Source of the DNA: a virus
Length of the DNA: 41,620 bases
Strand: one strand, 5' to 3'
IMG/VR virus record: IMGVR_UViG_3300008114_002492
Location: 1-41,620 of that record
Each line of letters begins with the position of its first letter. Position 1 is the first letter of the stretch. A model generated the notes under the pieces. It was not told the origin of the DNA. It was given only the letters and a program-made list of their open reading frames with translations, and did no database searches. A program made the translations under genes and the position numbers. Below, one piece after another: positions 41,269 to 41,620 of this stretch.

Positions 41269-41299
41269 TTGTTGATTCAAAAAAGTATATTTATATTTG
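41269..41299 (+). promoter_or_regulatory. Bacteroidetes-type promoter of the tmRNA gene (TTG-N20-TATATTTG)
   Basis: TTG at 41269-41271 and TATATTTG at 41292-41299, 20 nt apart. The mature tmRNA 5' end lies about 20 nt further on. Confidence 0.8.
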
Positions 41300-41320
41300 T
41301 ATAAATGTTCTTTGATATAT

Positions 41321-41620
41321 GGGGATGACATGGAATCGACAGGTATTGTTGATTGATGGATGCACGTATGAGCTGAAATAACTCATTAAAAACTGGTTCA
41401 AAAAATTAGACGGCAACGTTTTAGACAAAATGGCGACTATCGGATTAATCCGTGAAAACGCTTCTGTAGTAGCCTAATCGCTATTGCAACTCAGGTCGGG
41501 AGACACTAACCTAGGAACAGAAGTCTTTAGAGGTGTGGTTTCTATCTTAAAAGAAACAAGTGGAGGATTAGTTCTCAGTAAACCGAACCACTATAAAATA
41601 AGGGAATTGTGAATTTCGGA
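41321..41620 (+). ncRNA. ssrA: tmRNA (5' part; 3' end beyond the window)
   Basis: The start GGGGATGACATGGAATCGAC is the conserved tmRNA 5' end (acceptor strand, then GGAATCGAC). A pseudoknot-1 stem ATGAG / CTCAT is visible (41368-41372 with 41382-41386). TTAGAC (41407-41412) matches the conserved stretch before the resume codon, which would be GGC at 41413. The frame then runs 21 codons to TAA (41476-41478). The tag begins GNVLDKMATIG and ends LIRENASVVA. The window ends at about TTTCGGA, which leads into the T-arm and 3' acceptor strand, so only about 30-40 nt appear to be missing. The host-type promoter suggests early expression. tmRNA with SmpB rescues stalled ribosomes and tags the nascent protein. 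Confidence 0.88.

Noticed and set aside
41321-41620. Attachment site or host tmRNA next to an integrated element
   Set aside because: Elements that use ssrA recombine at its 3' end, while here the 5' end and its own promoter follow phage genes; no integrase is seen. Host origin by misassembly remains a small possibility.
1-41620. tRNA genes
   Set aside because: I found no cloverleaf with the T-loop and D-loop consensus by eye apart from the tRNA-like start of the tmRNA; a covariance search would settle this.

Overview
The window is part of the genome of a large T4-like myovirus that infects a member of the Bacteroidetes, probably Flavobacteriia. T4-type capsid genes stand in the T4 order on the minus strand: terminase, portal, prohead protease, scaffold, major capsid protein. 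A gp55-like late sigma factor and a gp5-like baseplate protein lie on the plus strand. The host assignment rests on five promoters of the Bacteroidetes type (TTG, 19-20 nt, TAnnTTTG), on few clear Shine-Dalgarno sites, on a bS21 of Bacteroidetes type, on a DUF4494-like protein, and on a tmRNA tag that starts with glycine. The DNA is strongly AT-rich and densely coding; no gene-free stretch exceeds 300 bases.

Layout. 1-6.3 kb (+): a tightly packed surface-sugar cassette with glycosyltransferases, a WbpD-like acetyltransferase, a shortened DegT-type aminotransferase, a Gfo/Idh oxidoreductase, an FkbM methyltransferase, a GT11-like transferase and a nucleotide-sugar dehydrogenase homologue without its catalytic residues. 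6.3-10.6 kb (+): PhoH ATPase, HAD-type protein, two more glycosyltransferases and the late sigma factor. 10.6-17.0 kb (+): baseplate/virion genes and small proteins. 17.0-35.2 kb (mostly -): the capsid and packaging module plus two Thr/Pro-repeat proteins, a nucleotidyltransferase-like protein and a UVR-motif protein; a small bS21 gene is inserted on the plus strand at 24.1 kb. 35.4-41.6 kb: a ClpC-like unfoldase, an M20-type peptidase, a large protein of unknown function, an exported protein, a possible internal head protein, and the 5' part of a tmRNA gene cut by the window end.

Two ideas connect the genes. First, the phage carries parts of a translation and protein-turnover takeover: bS21, tmRNA with an unusually long tag, ClpC without its N-domain, a UVR adaptor candidate and a peptidase. 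Four of these parts lie within about 6.5 kb, and ClpC, the peptidase and the tmRNA have host-type promoters. Second, there appear to be two promoter classes. Host-type promoters serve the non-structural genes. A TATTTAT box, always read in the coding direction, lies 4-33 nt before many structural and hypothetical genes and may be the element used by the gp55-like sigma factor. (I/L)-x-E sites in the capsid protein and in amphipathic peptides of several small proteins suggest T4-style prohead maturation and internal-protein targeting.
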